Below are positions 36,532 to 45,567 of a DNA stretch of 55,433 nucleotides, in pieces. The position numbers and the translations under genes were made by a program. The stretch spans positions 1 through 55,433 of the forward strand of contig JAUIAP010000041.1 of assembly GCA_030425205.1 (NCBI GenBank). Direction: 5' to 3'. The notes beneath the pieces are model-generated. The model saw nothing but the letters and a program-made list of their open reading frames with translations, ran no database searches and had not been told where the DNA came from. Source of the stretch: Anaerolineae bacterium. GTDB taxonomy: Bacteria; Chloroflexota; Anaerolineae; Promineifilales; Promineifilaceae. Position 1 is the first letter of the stretch. The number at the start of each line of letters is the position of its first letter.

Positions 36532-38306
36532 TGTTTACTCCCTGAATTGAAAAAGTTAGCGTAAAGCTGATTGGCTGGCAGCACGCGCCCCCGCTCTTCG
36601 CGCACCAATCCCGCACCGCGCAACCCAAACAGCGCGACCTTATCTTCGCAACGCTGTTCATGGATCACCTGCTGCAAGGCAGTGGCAAGGGCGGGTCGTT
36701 CGTAGAGCATCAGCATCAGGCGACGCAGATGATCGCCAAATGCGCCGTCGATTTCGGCCGATTTCTTCCCCAACACATCCTCAACCTCCACGCGCCCTTC
36801 CGTCACTAGATAACAGGCGCGGCGTGTCAAAAAGGGATGTCCATTGAGCCAGTTGTGTAAATCGACCGATTGTCCAGTGCTAAAAGGTGCGCCATAGCGT
36901 TGGTTGAGGGTGTGGGTGTTTTCGGCCGAAAATCCCCCCAACTCGATCACCTCCCCCACGTTAAATGGCGACTGATTGAGATTGTCGATGAAAAAGTACG
37001 GCTCCGTCGATGTGACCAGCACCATGTCGAGGTTGCGCCAGCGCGGGTCGATGGCGCGTTGACTGTGCCATGCGCGTAACATGCCGAAGAAATCGGTGCG
37101 GAAATCGGTTTCAAAAATCGTCTCGACTTCATCCATTGCCAGCAGGAGCGGCGTGTTGGCTTGTGCCAGCAAATGACCCGCGACATATTCTGTTGTGCGG
37201 ACGGGGTTGGGGAGGGGCAGCGACCAATATAGATCGGTTCCATCTGGCACACCGAGCCGCAAACTGAGCAATCGCGCGAAGAGGCGATAGAAGCTGTCCG
37301 CATCGCTTTTGGCGGGTTGCAGCATTTGGAAGTCGATGAAGGCGACCCGCGTTGCATTTTGCATCAGGCGAATAAGCAGCGATGTTTTGCCGACCTGACG
37401 CGCCCCTTTGATGACGACGGTTGCACCGCTCGTTTGCAGCGCGGCGTGGGCGATGTCGTCGCTGGCGCGTTCAATGTAGTAAGCTGAATCGAGCGGAATT
37501 GCACCGCTGGGCAGTTCGGCCGCTGGCTTGGGTGGGGCGGGTTTGGCGGGTGTGTCTTGGAGAAGGGCGGCTTTCTTTTCGGCCGAATTCACTCCCGACT
37601 CTCCTCCATTAAGCACCGCCTGCACCTCCGCAATCAACGCTGGCGTATCACCATCCCAAAAACCCCACGCCAAATCATCAACCAAATTGGCGACGACACC
37701 CCCAAACGGCGCACGATAGCGCACGCGGATCGGCAGCAGTTTGGGCGCACCCTGTTCGCCAGATAGGGCGGCGGCGCGTTTGAGTTCGAGTAGGAGGACT
37801 TCGTTGGTAATTGATTCGGCCGAAAGCAGCACGATAAACAGATCTGACCGTGCCAGCTCCGTCTGGATTTGGCGCACCCATGCCGTATCAATCGAGGCGA
37901 CCTGTTCAAAGAAGACAATTCCCGTGCGACTCAATGCGCGTGCGAGTTCAAGTGCTAGCGATTCATCGGGTTCAAGGCCGCGCTGATAGCTGATAAAAAT
38001 GCGCGTTTGTTCTGTAAAAAGATCGTTGAGAAGTACCGTCGCATTGTCGAATTGGGCAGCAGTTAACAATGATTGCGCCCACTGTTTATCGACGCGCCCG
38101 TTGCCGACGCAATAGCGGACGATCTCGCGCAGCGTCTCTGCATCCTCTGGCACATTGCCGCGCTGCCAATGCTGGACATTGTGCATCGAGTAGCCCGTGC
38201 GCTCGCCGATCTCTTCTTCGACGTGCTGTTTTTTGAGGGATTGCCGCTTGCTGACGCTGGTGATACCTTCGTTGAGCAATCGGCCGAAACGATCATTTTT
38301 TGCCAC
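36528..38306 (-). CDS. HTH-TIR-STAND (AAA_35-like) protein
   Basis: 592 residues read from GTG 38306 (MAKNDRFGRLLNEG; an in-frame TTG lies at 38321). An N-terminal HTH/XRE-like domain (about 5-85, EEEIGERTGYSMHNVQHWQRG) is followed by a TIR domain (about 101-232) that opens RIFISYQRG. In the TIR, Glu174 sits 12 residues after Ser162 at the position of the catalytic Glu of bacterial NADase TIRs. The C-terminal STAND ATPase of AAA_35 type (about 265-590) has Walker A GARQVGKTS (301-309). Architecture resembles NLR-like immune or stress switches: TIR may deplete or cyclise NAD when the ATPase senses a signal. No partner known from anti-phage systems is adjacent. Confidence 0.85.
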   Translation of the reverse strand: MAKNDRFGRLLNEGITSVSKRQSLKKQHVEEEIGERTGYSMHNVQHWQRGNVPEDAETLREIVRYCVGNGRVDKQWAQSLLTAAQFDNATVLLNDLFTEQTRIFISYQRGLEPDESLALELARALSRTGIVFFEQVASIDTAWVRQIQTELARSDLFIVLLSAESITNEVLLLELKRAAALSGEQGAPKLLPIRVRYRAPFGGVVANLVDDLAWGFWDGDTPALIAEVQAVLNGGESGVNSAEKKAALLQDTPAKPAPPKPAAELPSGAIPLDSAYYIERASDDIAHAALQTSGATVVIKGARQVGKTSLLIRLMQNATRVAFIDFQMLQPAKSDADSFYRLFARLLSLRLGVPDGTDLYWSLPLPNPVRTTEYVAGHLLAQANTPLLLAMDEVETIFETDFRTDFFGMLRAWHSQRAIDPRWRNLDMVLVTSTEPYFFIDNLNQSPFNVGEVIELGGFSAENTHTLNQRYGAPFSTGQSVDLHNWLNGHPFLTRRACYLVTEGRVEVEDVLGKKSAEIDGAFGDHLRRLMLMLYERPALATALQQVIHEQRCEDKVALFGLRGAGLVREERGRVLPANQLYANFFNSGSKQ

Positions 38307-38317
38307 AGAAATGCTCC

Positions 38318-38341
38318 ACAAAACCGAAATTTTCGTTTTGT
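38318..38341. promoter_or_regulatory. 24-bp imperfect palindrome at the TIR-STAND gene start
   Basis: On the plus strand, arms ACAAAACCGAAA (38318-38329) and TTTTCGTTTTGT (38330-38341) are near-complementary, with one mismatched or shifted base. It lies 12-35 nt upstream of GTG 38306, where a repressor would block transcription. The protein's own N-terminal HTH makes autoregulation plausible. It differs from the shared TGACRAAAWTTTGTM motif. Confidence 0.55.
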
Positions 38342-38418
38342 AAGCATACCTGATTTATGGAATGTGAGGAATGGAGTGTAACTCGTTATATGACCCGTCG
38401 TGATTTATACGTTTGCCT

Positions 38419-39042
38419 TTATCTCCGCCACCAGCGTTTGCGCGGCGTGGGTGGGGCAGGATTGAGAATTTCTTGGGCAGTAGTTTTGTAGGCGATGCAG
38501 CCACCGGGTGCGTACATGAACGGGGCGGGATCGGCCGAAATCACCTCAATCACTCGCTGATCCTCCGCATCCAATGAGACATCACCTTTAAGATAATCGG
38601 CTGCTGTGACTCTGGCAACCAAGTTCAAACTGCGAAGCATGGCGCGAATCGCTCGCGTGCGCTCGTTTGTTTTGAGAAGTTCAAAGGCGAGATAGCTTTC
38701 AAGCGGCTTGGCAGCAATGCCAAAAACGGCTCCGCCAAACATATATTGCTGATAGGGATCAATCAGCAAATCGAATGCAGCTTGCTCGAATGGGGAAAGC
38801 TCGTCCTCAACTGGTTCAGGTGCGCCGAGTAGATTGTCGCGGTGTGCGAGCAGACGCGGCCAGTAAGCGGGATCGCTTTTGAGGGTGTCAGCCGTGCGGA
38901 TTTGCGCGATGTGTCCATCGAAGATCAGGCAGTCTACGTTTTGGGCGTGAATGTATGACAGGCCAATGCCAAGTGAAACCTCAGGCGATTGGATATCCTT
39001 GCCCAAAAATTGGGTTAATGGTTGACCGAGTAGCGAGTTCAT
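38419..39042 (-). CDS. Hypothetical protein following PQQ-like propeller 2
   Basis: About 207 residues from ATG 39042 (MNSLLGQPLTQFLGKD), which follows an AGAGAAGATAAG ribosome site; an ATG at 39060 is the alternative. Soluble, no signal. The first half alternates strands and helices (GIGLSYIHAQNVDCLIFDGHIAQI), and the tail is basic (PTPRKRWWRR). I recognise no family. It follows directly on propeller 2 and probably shares its transcript. Confidence 0.65.
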   Translation of the reverse strand: MNSLLGQPLTQFLGKDIQSPEVSLGIGLSYIHAQNVDCLIFDGHIAQIRTADTLKSDPAYWPRLLAHRDNLLGAPEPVEDELSPFEQAAFDLLIDPYQQYMFGGAVFGIAAKPLESYLAFELLKTNERTRAIRAMLRSLNLVARVTAADYLKGDVSLDAEDQRVIEVISADPAPFMYAPGGCIAYKTTAQEILNPAPPTPRKRWWRR

Positions 39043-39059
39043 CTTATCTTCTCTTTTCA

Positions 39060-40316
39060 TCAGGGTCGCAGCGACCACAATTCTGAGCGCGGCAAATCTT
39101 TCACATAGACAAAAAATCGCTCTTCGCTGGCCTGTAGTTCACTTGGAATGTGGATGATGTCGCGCGAAAAACGTATGGTTGACCCATCGGTCGCATCTAC
39201 GCCAACCAACGCCTCTTGTTCTGCGTCTATCATTAAAACGGTCTCAGCAGAGACGGCTGCTTGATGCCCAAATCTTGGCACTTTGCTCTTAAACAAAACG
39301 GTGCGTCGCCAATTTTCCATGCCATTTTGGGTAGAGAGCTGTATGAGATCGGTTGGCGGCTCTTCATCACCGTACGGATGGTTAAGGAGATAGATCGCAT
39401 CGCCCAATCCCGTCGCCGTGAGTCGCCAATCTTGCCAGAGACCCTGAAATGGCGCATGCCAGCGCAACTCGCCATTTGTCCCGTCGAGCGCGACGATACT
39501 ATCAACGGATTTGTCAATATCGGCCGAATTCAACGTAAAGTCCTTGTAGTAGATTTGGTCGCCTAGCTGAATCCAATCCTCTTCCTCCCCGTTGAGCGGC
39601 AGTTGCCAAAGCTGTAACCCCTCACGCTGGCGATAGGCGGTCAATGCGGTTTCTGTTGGGACAAGCACGCTCGTCGATGTTGCAGCAAGTGGTAACTCAC
39701 TGTGAAATATATTGTCGTAGTTTGGTTGATCCAGAAAGTAGATGTCCGCAACGTTGGCGACCTGCCAGCGTGTGCTACCATCGGCCGAATTGAGCGCGTG
39801 TAGCGTCAGCGTGCCGTCCGCTTCTCCCGCCAAGAAAAACAGCTCTGGCTCGGTGACGATACGCTTTCCGTTCGCGTAGGTTGTGCCGACCCAGTCAAAA
39901 TCGCGTTGCCAGCGCACGCTGCCGTCATTTGGGTTGAGTGCAATTAGGCGGTTGATCGGCTCATCCCGAAAGCTGATGGAAAAATAGAGGTCATCTGTGG
40001 GGCTGAAAAAGGTGTCGAACGTGTCGGCTGCTCCGTCGGGAAGCTCCCATGTCCAAAGAATGTCGCCCGTCTCTGTTGACCACGCGACCAGTTGTGTTGG
40101 CTCTTGACGTGCAGTTGCCCACGCGACGCAAATGCGATTGCCGCAGTTGGGGGATTGGCTGTTGTTGAAGGCGGAAAAATCGGCCGACCACAACAGCTCT
40201 CCCGTTTGTGCGTCAAATGCCAGCCAGTAATCAGCACTTTCATTTGCATACTGAACAAATAGATAGCCTGCAACGAGAATAAGAAGGATGAGGGTGATAA
40301 ACAGTTTCTTTTTCAT
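39060..40316 (-). CDS. Membrane-anchored PQQ-like beta-propeller protein (paralogue 2)
   Basis: About 418 residues from ATG 40316 (MKKKLFITLILLILVAGYLFVQ): one membrane helix, then PQQ-like blades (WLAFDAQTGELLWSADF, VAWSTETGDILWTWELP, LIALNPNDGSVRWQRDF, ALDGTNGELRWHAPF). The upstream frame extension is rejected because the promoter and the previous gene's end occupy it. ATG 40316 is 7 nt from the -10-like box, so a leaderless transcript is predicted. More divergent from the other two propellers than they are from each other. Confidence 0.82.
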   Translation of the reverse strand: MKKKLFITLILLILVAGYLFVQYANESADYWLAFDAQTGELLWSADFSAFNNSQSPNCGNRICVAWATARQEPTQLVAWSTETGDILWTWELPDGAADTFDTFFSPTDDLYFSISFRDEPINRLIALNPNDGSVRWQRDFDWVGTTYANGKRIVTEPELFFLAGEADGTLTLHALNSADGSTRWQVANVADIYFLDQPNYDNIFHSELPLAATSTSVLVPTETALTAYRQREGLQLWQLPLNGEEEDWIQLGDQIYYKDFTLNSADIDKSVDSIVALDGTNGELRWHAPFQGLWQDWRLTATGLGDAIYLLNHPYGDEEPPTDLIQLSTQNGMENWRRTVLFKSKVPRFGHQAAVSAETVLMIDAEQEALVGVDATDGSTIRFSRDIIHIPSELQASEERFFVYVKDLPRSELWSLRP

Positions 40317-40323
40317 GTCGCTC

Positions 40324-40356
40324 ATTTTAGCTGGTGCGTATGACAAATTTTCGTCA
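40324..40356 (-). promoter_or_regulatory. Shared propeller-regulon promoter, copy 2
   Basis: On the minus strand: TGACGAAAATTTGTC (40356-40342; the next base extends it to a perfect TGAC/GTCA palindrome), 12 nt, TAAAAT (40329-40324), 7 nt to ATG 40316. The TGA is also the stop codon of the upstream gene. Confidence 0.85.
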
Positions 40357-40872
40357 TGGGTTGATGTACACCGTGTTCGATTTTGTGACGGTGTGACCGG
40401 CCGAAATCCCCACCACCATCTCAACCATCCCATTCTCATTAACTGTCCAGTAGGTCAGTGTTGCGCCGCCATTGTCGTCATAGGCGATGATAGGTAGGTG
40501 GGCGGCAGCGCGACCATCGGCTGACAGTGACGCCCGCGCCCGTGTCGCCGCCACATCCGTCACGATTGACCGATTCACCGCGAGCAGATATTCATGCAGA
40601 TTTGCCAGATGTTGGGCGGAAAGCGTGCGCTGGTTGGGAAAATCAAGCTCGCGCAGCAACGCACTAAACGCGGCATCATCTTCTGACGAAAAGCGTTTGT
40701 CGCCCACCTTGAGCAAAATCTCAAAGCAGTGGCTGCATTCGTCCCATTTGTCGTTGTAGAAAACTTGGACATTGGGGGGAACATTGGCAGATGACAGTTC
40801 ATCCATTCCCCGCTCTGGACGGCACCCTGACAAAACGAATAGCGATAATAGCAATAGGTAGACGTTTTTCAT
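40354..40872 (-). CDS. Hypothetical lipoprotein
   Basis: 172 residues with lipoprotein signal and lipobox SGC at Cys17. The mature part has a CSHCFEILL pair of cysteines (possible disulphide or metal site) and a mixed alpha/beta body. The family is unknown. It starts 3 nt after the DUF6174-like gene, so the two are one unit. Its stop codon lies inside the regulatory palindrome of the next gene. Confidence 0.65.
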   Translation of the reverse strand: MKNVYLLLLSLFVLSGCRPERGMDELSSANVPPNVQVFYNDKWDECSHCFEILLKVGDKRFSSEDDAAFSALLRELDFPNQRTLSAQHLANLHEYLLAVNRSIVTDVAATRARASLSADGRAAAHLPIIAYDDNGGATLTYWTVNENGMVEMVVGISAGHTVTKSNTVYINP

Positions 40873-40875
40873 TGC

Positions 40876-41337
40876 TTACGGCTCCAACAATTCAAACGAA
40901 ATGACCTGCCATAGGGTGTCATCGTCCGTCATTAAGGTGTTGTCTGTTCTGATTCTCGTTGGCACGCTGTTGGTCGGGTCAAACTCGATCTCGATCACTA
41001 AATCATTATCGTCAGGCCATTCAATCATGGTACGTGCATGAGCAAACAGTCCCGTAACGGTGAAATCTTCGGCAGTAAATTCTCTGACCTCACATTCACC
41101 TTGTTGAAATGGCGCAGGGATGCACGTTGCCTGAGTGTCTGTCACGACACCGTTCTCGACCGTGATTTGGTGATTTTGTAGATGCCAAATGCTGTTGACG
41201 ACGCGGACTTCGATTTGGTAGGAGTCGATATGGCTTGATTGCCAGCGATTTTCGGCCGAAATCAACAAATCCATCTGTGTCGGTTCACAACCACAAAGCA
41301 ACAGAATGAGCGTCAGGAGTAGGGGAATTTTGTTCAT
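40876..41337 (-). CDS. DUF6174-like lipoprotein
   Basis: 153 residues. Lipoprotein signal with lipobox CGC (Cys17). The mature protein begins like DUF6174 (ISAENRWQSSHIDSYQIEVRVVNSIWHLQNHQITVENGVV) and carries two Cys residues. Function unknown. First gene of a two-lipoprotein unit. Upstream it lacks the TGACRAAAWTTTGTM motif of its neighbours. Confidence 0.7.
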   Translation of the reverse strand: MNKIPLLLTLILLLCGCEPTQMDLLISAENRWQSSHIDSYQIEVRVVNSIWHLQNHQITVENGVVTDTQATCIPAPFQQGECEVREFTAEDFTVTGLFAHARTMIEWPDDNDLVIEIEFDPTNSVPTRIRTDNTLMTDDDTLWQVISFELLEP

Positions 41338-41377
41338 GATAGATAGGATAACCGCAACAGCTTATGATTATTTGTAA

Positions 41378-43957
41378 CTATGGCGCGACTGCCCAAGTGT
41401 GGAACAAGCCATCGCGTCCAGCGGCGACGAGTGTTGCACCATCTGCCGAAAATGCGACATCAAATTCAGCCTGCGCTGCCCACGCCAACTCAATTAACTC
41501 GCTTTGCTCACTCACTTGCCAGAGCGAGACGTTGTTGTATGAGCCGATAGCGAGGAGTGTGTCATCGGCCGAAAACGCCACGCTTGTGATCGAATGGCTA
41601 TAAATCGGATGGGTCAGCACCCCGATTTCCTGCCATGTTGTGCTATCCCACAGGCGCACTGTTTCGTCCGTTGAGGACGACGCAACCATGCGTCCATCGT
41701 GTGAGAATGCGAGATCGGTAATTTCGTGTCCATGCCCATACAAACTGTGTTGCTCCCGCCCATCCGCCGCATCGTAAACTTTGATCGCGCCTTCCCAGCC
41801 ACCCGCTAAAAGCTGTGTGCCGTCTGGTGAAAAGATGACGCTTGTCATAGGTTCTTCGATGCGATCAACCATCCAAACCTGTGATCCATCCGCGACTCGC
41901 CAGACGCGCACATCGCTATTTGTGCCACCAGCCAACAATGTGCCATCAGGTGAAATGGCGAGGCTCAATCCAGAAGAATCGGAATCGCCAAACGTGCGGA
42001 GAGGGGTTCCATCCGCTGCAAAAAGCGTGATAGGCGCAGTGGTCGTTGCAACGGCAATCTGCCCGTTTGGTACATACGCGAGGGATGTAATATCTCCGTT
42101 GATGTTGAATGTGGTGGGGTGTTCGGCCGATTCCCGCTGATCAACTCCCGTCGTGCCATTGATGAGTGCGAGTGTCGTGTCATCTGGCGAGATGGCAAGC
42201 GCACGGTAGTTTGTGCCAATGGTCGCTGTGCTACCCAGCGAACGATTGGGTAAATCCCAGCGTTGCAGCTCATTTTGATCGGTCAGCGCAATGGCAGTTC
42301 TGCTATCTGGCGAGACCGCAAACTGAGTGATATAGCTGTCGCTTTCCCTGACACTTTCATCTAAACGACCATTGCGAACGTGCCAAAAGCTCAGTTCACG
42401 CGAGCTATTGGCTGTGATGAGGGTTCGATTATCGGCCGAAATTGCCGCCCCGTGCATCGCCTTACCATCCGTCTCAACCTCAACCACTTTTTCCCCATCG
42501 CTGACGCGCCAAACGATGACGTTACGATAAAGGACAGTCGCCACAAGCGAGCCGTCGGGTGAAAATGCGATGGCAGAAACATTATCAGGTGTATAAATTG
42601 ATTGTTGCAACTCCCCTGTATCACTCGCATAAAGACGCAGCTCTTTCAGATCAGAGAGCGCAAATAGGAGGCCATCTCGCGTGGTGGCAAGCTGCCCCAA
42701 TTCATATGATCTGTTCCGATGAAAAATCCGTTTATTGGCCTCAATGTCCCAGTATTCCAACTCGTCCTCAGATGTGAGCAAGGCGATTGCCCCATTCGTC
42801 AACGTCACGCTTCTAAACTGCTCGAACTCATACTGGTTCGCTTCTAAATCATATGGCTTCCCAACATCAATGGGTAATGCAAGATCAATTTCCCAAACTG
42901 CGTTGTCTGCGACACGGCGGATATTGGGGGTGGGGCTGTCTGTCACATAAGACATCCACGCGCAGTTGGGTGAGAAGGCGATGTCATAGACAGTTTCGCC
43001 CCATGCACCGCCACCAAGTGAGGCGAGCGTTTCGGCCGAATAAAGCCGATACCCATTGTTTGTTGCCAGCGCAATTGCCTTGCCGTCTGGCGTAACGGTC
43101 ATGCGGTTGACGTTGCCGATGCCGATACGATTGGTTTCGGTGAGAGTGGGGAGATTTTCGGTCGAAATTGGCACATCTCCAGTAAACAGATCGTTGTCGG
43201 GCGTATCCGTCATAATCGCCGTGAAATCACAGCTTGGTATTTCAACGACGGGCGGCGGCGTTTGGCCAAGATTGCAACCTGCCAGAGACAAAAACAGCAG
43301 CATAATCGCAGGAGCCATCCTGTTTTTCTGCCGCCACAGAAACAAGCCCACCACAAGTACAACGCCTACAACCAGTGCAATTGTGACAACCGGCATATCG
43401 CTTTGCGGCTGCACAACTTCCCCCGCTCTTAACTCGCCCGTCGTGATGTCGAAGATGTAGCGATCCGCTGGAATTGTTTCAACATAGAGCAAATTGGTCG
43501 TTTGGCTAAAGCTCCAGTCTTCTAGCCATGCAAAGTGGCTGACCGTCTGAAAAAGCTCCTCTGGTTTTTCTACAAGCTCTTTTGTGGTGACGGTGGCGAA
43601 CGGTTCGCCGTTTTCCAGAAAGTGGATCACCGTTGCGTCGGCGACGCTGCCCCCGAAAGAGGAGCGGATTTCGAGAATGGTCAGATAGCGGCCATCGGCC
43701 GAAATGACCGCATCATACGCATATTGCATTGGGTAAATCAGCGCGTCCGTTTCTGTGTTGTAAACGCCAGATTGCTCATACTGTTCGCGCAGTTCGGCTG
43801 AAGCATACGGTTCTTCATCACCCCATCCCAGCATCACGAGCCGCACCCCATCCCCATCAACTGAATAGTCGTACTGTGGAGCTGGCTCATCGGCCGAAAC
43901 GTTCCCAACAAGAACAAACAGTGCAAAAAACGTGAGGAAAAAGGTGAGCGTTTTCAT
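41378..43957 (-). CDS. Membrane-anchored WD40 protein with internal lipobox-like helix
   Basis: 859 residues. A signal segment (1-22) and a small extracytoplasmic domain (to about 185) are followed by two adjacent hydrophobic helices (189-207 and 215-228). The second ends in a lipobox-like LAGC at 225-228, followed by a Pro-rich stretch, exactly like a lipoprotein start; Met214 would be its start codon. WD40 repeats fill about 265-859 (IAFSPDGSLVATV, LAFSHDGRMVASSSTDETVRLW). It looks like a fusion of an anchored protein to a WD40 lipoprotein. ATG 43957 lies 6 nt from the -10-like box. Confidence 0.8.
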   Translation of the reverse strand: MKTLTFFLTFFALFVLVGNVSADEPAPQYDYSVDGDGVRLVMLGWGDEEPYASAELREQYEQSGVYNTETDALIYPMQYAYDAVISADGRYLTILEIRSSFGGSVADATVIHFLENGEPFATVTTKELVEKPEELFQTVSHFAWLEDWSFSQTTNLLYVETIPADRYIFDITTGELRAGEVVQPQSDMPVVTIALVVGVVLVVGLFLWRQKNRMAPAIMLLFLSLAGCNLGQTPPPVVEIPSCDFTAIMTDTPDNDLFTGDVPISTENLPTLTETNRIGIGNVNRMTVTPDGKAIALATNNGYRLYSAETLASLGGGAWGETVYDIAFSPNCAWMSYVTDSPTPNIRRVADNAVWEIDLALPIDVGKPYDLEANQYEFEQFRSVTLTNGAIALLTSEDELEYWDIEANKRIFHRNRSYELGQLATTRDGLLFALSDLKELRLYASDTGELQQSIYTPDNVSAIAFSPDGSLVATVLYRNVIVWRVSDGEKVVEVETDGKAMHGAAISADNRTLITANSSRELSFWHVRNGRLDESVRESDSYITQFAVSPDSRTAIALTDQNELQRWDLPNRSLGSTATIGTNYRALAISPDDTTLALINGTTGVDQRESAEHPTTFNINGDITSLAYVPNGQIAVATTTAPITLFAADGTPLRTFGDSDSSGLSLAISPDGTLLAGGTNSDVRVWRVADGSQVWMVDRIEEPMTSVIFSPDGTQLLAGGWEGAIKVYDAADGREQHSLYGHGHEITDLAFSHDGRMVASSSTDETVRLWDSTTWQEIGVLTHPIYSHSITSVAFSADDTLLAIGSYNNVSLWQVSEQSELIELAWAAQAEFDVAFSADGATLVAAGRDGLFHTWAVAP

Positions 43958-43963
43958 GTCTGT

Positions 43964-43996
43964 AGGGTAAACGTTTCTTGCTACAAATTTTCGTCA
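43964..43996 (-). promoter_or_regulatory. Shared propeller-regulon promoter, copy 3
   Basis: On the minus strand: TGACGAAAATTTGTA (43996-43982), 12 nt, TACCCT (43969-43964, the weakest -10 of the set), 6 nt to ATG 43957. The motif's TGA is the stop codon of the upstream lipoprotein gene. Confidence 0.75.
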
Positions 43997-44434
43997 CTGC
44001 GTCGTTGCGCGTAGAAAGATGATCTGTTCCGCTGCAAAAACGGCGAGTTCAACGGTGGCGTTGGCGTAGAAAGTTGGGTCGCTGATTGGGCGCAGGTCGT
44101 TGGTGAGCAGGTCGTTTGCCCATGATAAATCGGCCGAATCCACTGCCTCTTTTCCCTCAACCCACGCCCCCACATCGTCTACGCGCATCACGGCGCGAAT
44201 GTCCCAATCGGACGGCCCTGGAACGAGTCCGTTGCTATTGTCGTGATAGACGATATGGAACTCTGTGGCGGAAACGGCCGATTTGAGCGTGACATACTGC
44301 GCTAAAAAGTCGAGCTGTTCCGCCTCTGTTGCCAAGTCACGACTATGCGTGTCGGTTGTGCGCGATGGCGTTTCGTTGACGGGGGATGTGCAGCAGACGA
44401 GCAGCGTGAAAAGGAAAAGCATGAGTCGTTTCAT
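43994..44434 (-). CDS. Hypothetical lipoprotein
   Basis: 146 residues; lipoprotein signal with lipobox VCC (Cys14 or 15). The mature part is a small alpha/beta domain with no recognised family. It follows the 44443-45567 lipoprotein by 8 bp, third gene of that unit. Its stop codon is embedded in the regulatory palindrome of the WD40 gene. Confidence 0.62.
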   Translation of the reverse strand: MKRLMLFLFTLLVCCTSPVNETPSRTTDTHSRDLATEAEQLDFLAQYVTLKSAVSATEFHIVYHDNSNGLVPGPSDWDIRAVMRVDDVGAWVEGKEAVDSADLSWANDLLTNDLRPISDPTFYANATVELAVFAAEQIIFLRATTQ

Positions 44435-44442
44435 GATTTTTG

Positions 44443-45567
44443 CTACCTTACAAAGGCCAATCTAAATGCGTCACTGCACAGGAATTGCTGATTGGCAATC
44501 AGGGTTTGTAGTTGGTTGAAGGGGAGATCGATGTAGCCGTTTGCGTCGATGGAGGCAGATGGGATATTTTCGGCCGATCCATAGCCAAAACAAACCCGCA
44601 ACGGCGACCCCACAGGGAGCGATGGCATCACTGCACAGTCATCAAATGGATGAAAACGCGCCAGCGGTAGGTCAAGCGTCAACTGCCCTGTCATTTGTTC
44701 ATCCGCCCGCAACCAACCTGCACGTGGCAATAGCGCGACCTCACGTGCAGGACAGTCACTACCAACTGGTTCGCCAAATGCACGTTGTCCAATTTCGATC
44801 TCATCTGGTTGTGTGTTCCAGACAAACACAACTGTTTCACTTGGATAGTCAGAACTGCCGCGATTGAAGAGGATTAAATCGTTATTGCTGCCATTATCAA
44901 TCGTGTAGTTGAGCAGCAGGTGGTCGTTAGGGTAGGTGAAGCCGTCGTAGTCGCCTTTCGGCCGAAAAATTACAGCATAGCGATACACGATCCCGTCACG
45001 GTCTCCCTCAAATTGATAAGTCGTCTCCATTTCGGTCAGTCGCAATGTTGCCTGATAGTCGGCTTGGGCAATCTCACGCTCTGAATGTGGCGTGGGGGCA
45101 AGTGATTCAAGCGTCAGGATGAAGTCGCCGACCCGCATAGACGACCTTTCATCGACAAAATCACCGCCACCAATCGTCAGCTTCACCTCACCAGTAACAT
45201 TGCTCAAAAATACCGCCGTCGCTTCTCCCGCCCAAAAACAATCGACATCTTCGGGGCAGCGTGAATCGTCGGTGATGGCGCTCAACGTTAGCTCAGTCGC
45301 CCCGACAATGATTGTGTCACCGACGTGGATTGTCATCGGCCGATCTAACTCAAGCATCATTATCTCCTCAGCCACAGTTGGGGACGGTTCCATCGGAGGA
45401 GCCGTTACAGTCGGCAGTAACGTGGAAATGGGCTTTGGCGTGTCCACCACTTCAAAGGGGTGCGTTTGTGTGATTGCGATTGGCGTTGTTGTATCGACGG
45501 ACACCGTTTCCATCGCTGTGCAACCAAAGAGCAGCAAGAGACAAATAAGCAAAAATTTAGTCATCAT
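44443..45567 (-). CDS. Hypothetical lipoprotein with Pro/Thr-rich linker
   Basis: 374 residues; lipoprotein signal with lipobox FGC (Cys16). A PT-rich linker (about 25-65) leads to two beta-rich domains; the first contains RCPEDVDCFWAGEA, a Cys pair followed by Trp found in some small secreted bacterial domains. Its ATG overlaps the membrane-protein gene by 11 nt, so the two are coupled. Function unknown. Confidence 0.65.
   Translation of the reverse strand: MMTKFLLICLLLLFGCTAMETVSVDTTTPIAITQTHPFEVVDTPKPISTLLPTVTAPPMEPSPTVAEEIMMLELDRPMTIHVGDTIIVGATELTLSAITDDSRCPEDVDCFWAGEATAVFLSNVTGEVKLTIGGGDFVDERSSMRVGDFILTLESLAPTPHSEREIAQADYQATLRLTEMETTYQFEGDRDGIVYRYAVIFRPKGDYDGFTYPNDHLLLNYTIDNGSNNDLILFNRGSSDYPSETVVFVWNTQPDEIEIGQRAFGEPVGSDCPAREVALLPRAGWLRADEQMTGQLTLDLPLARFHPFDDCAVMPSLPVGSPLRVCFGYGSAENIPSASIDANGYIDLPFNQLQTLIANQQFLCSDAFRLAFVR

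Noticed and set aside
40317..40439. N-terminal extension of PQQ-like protein 2
   Set aside because: It would run through the shared promoter motif and the end of the previous gene, and would bury the membrane helix.
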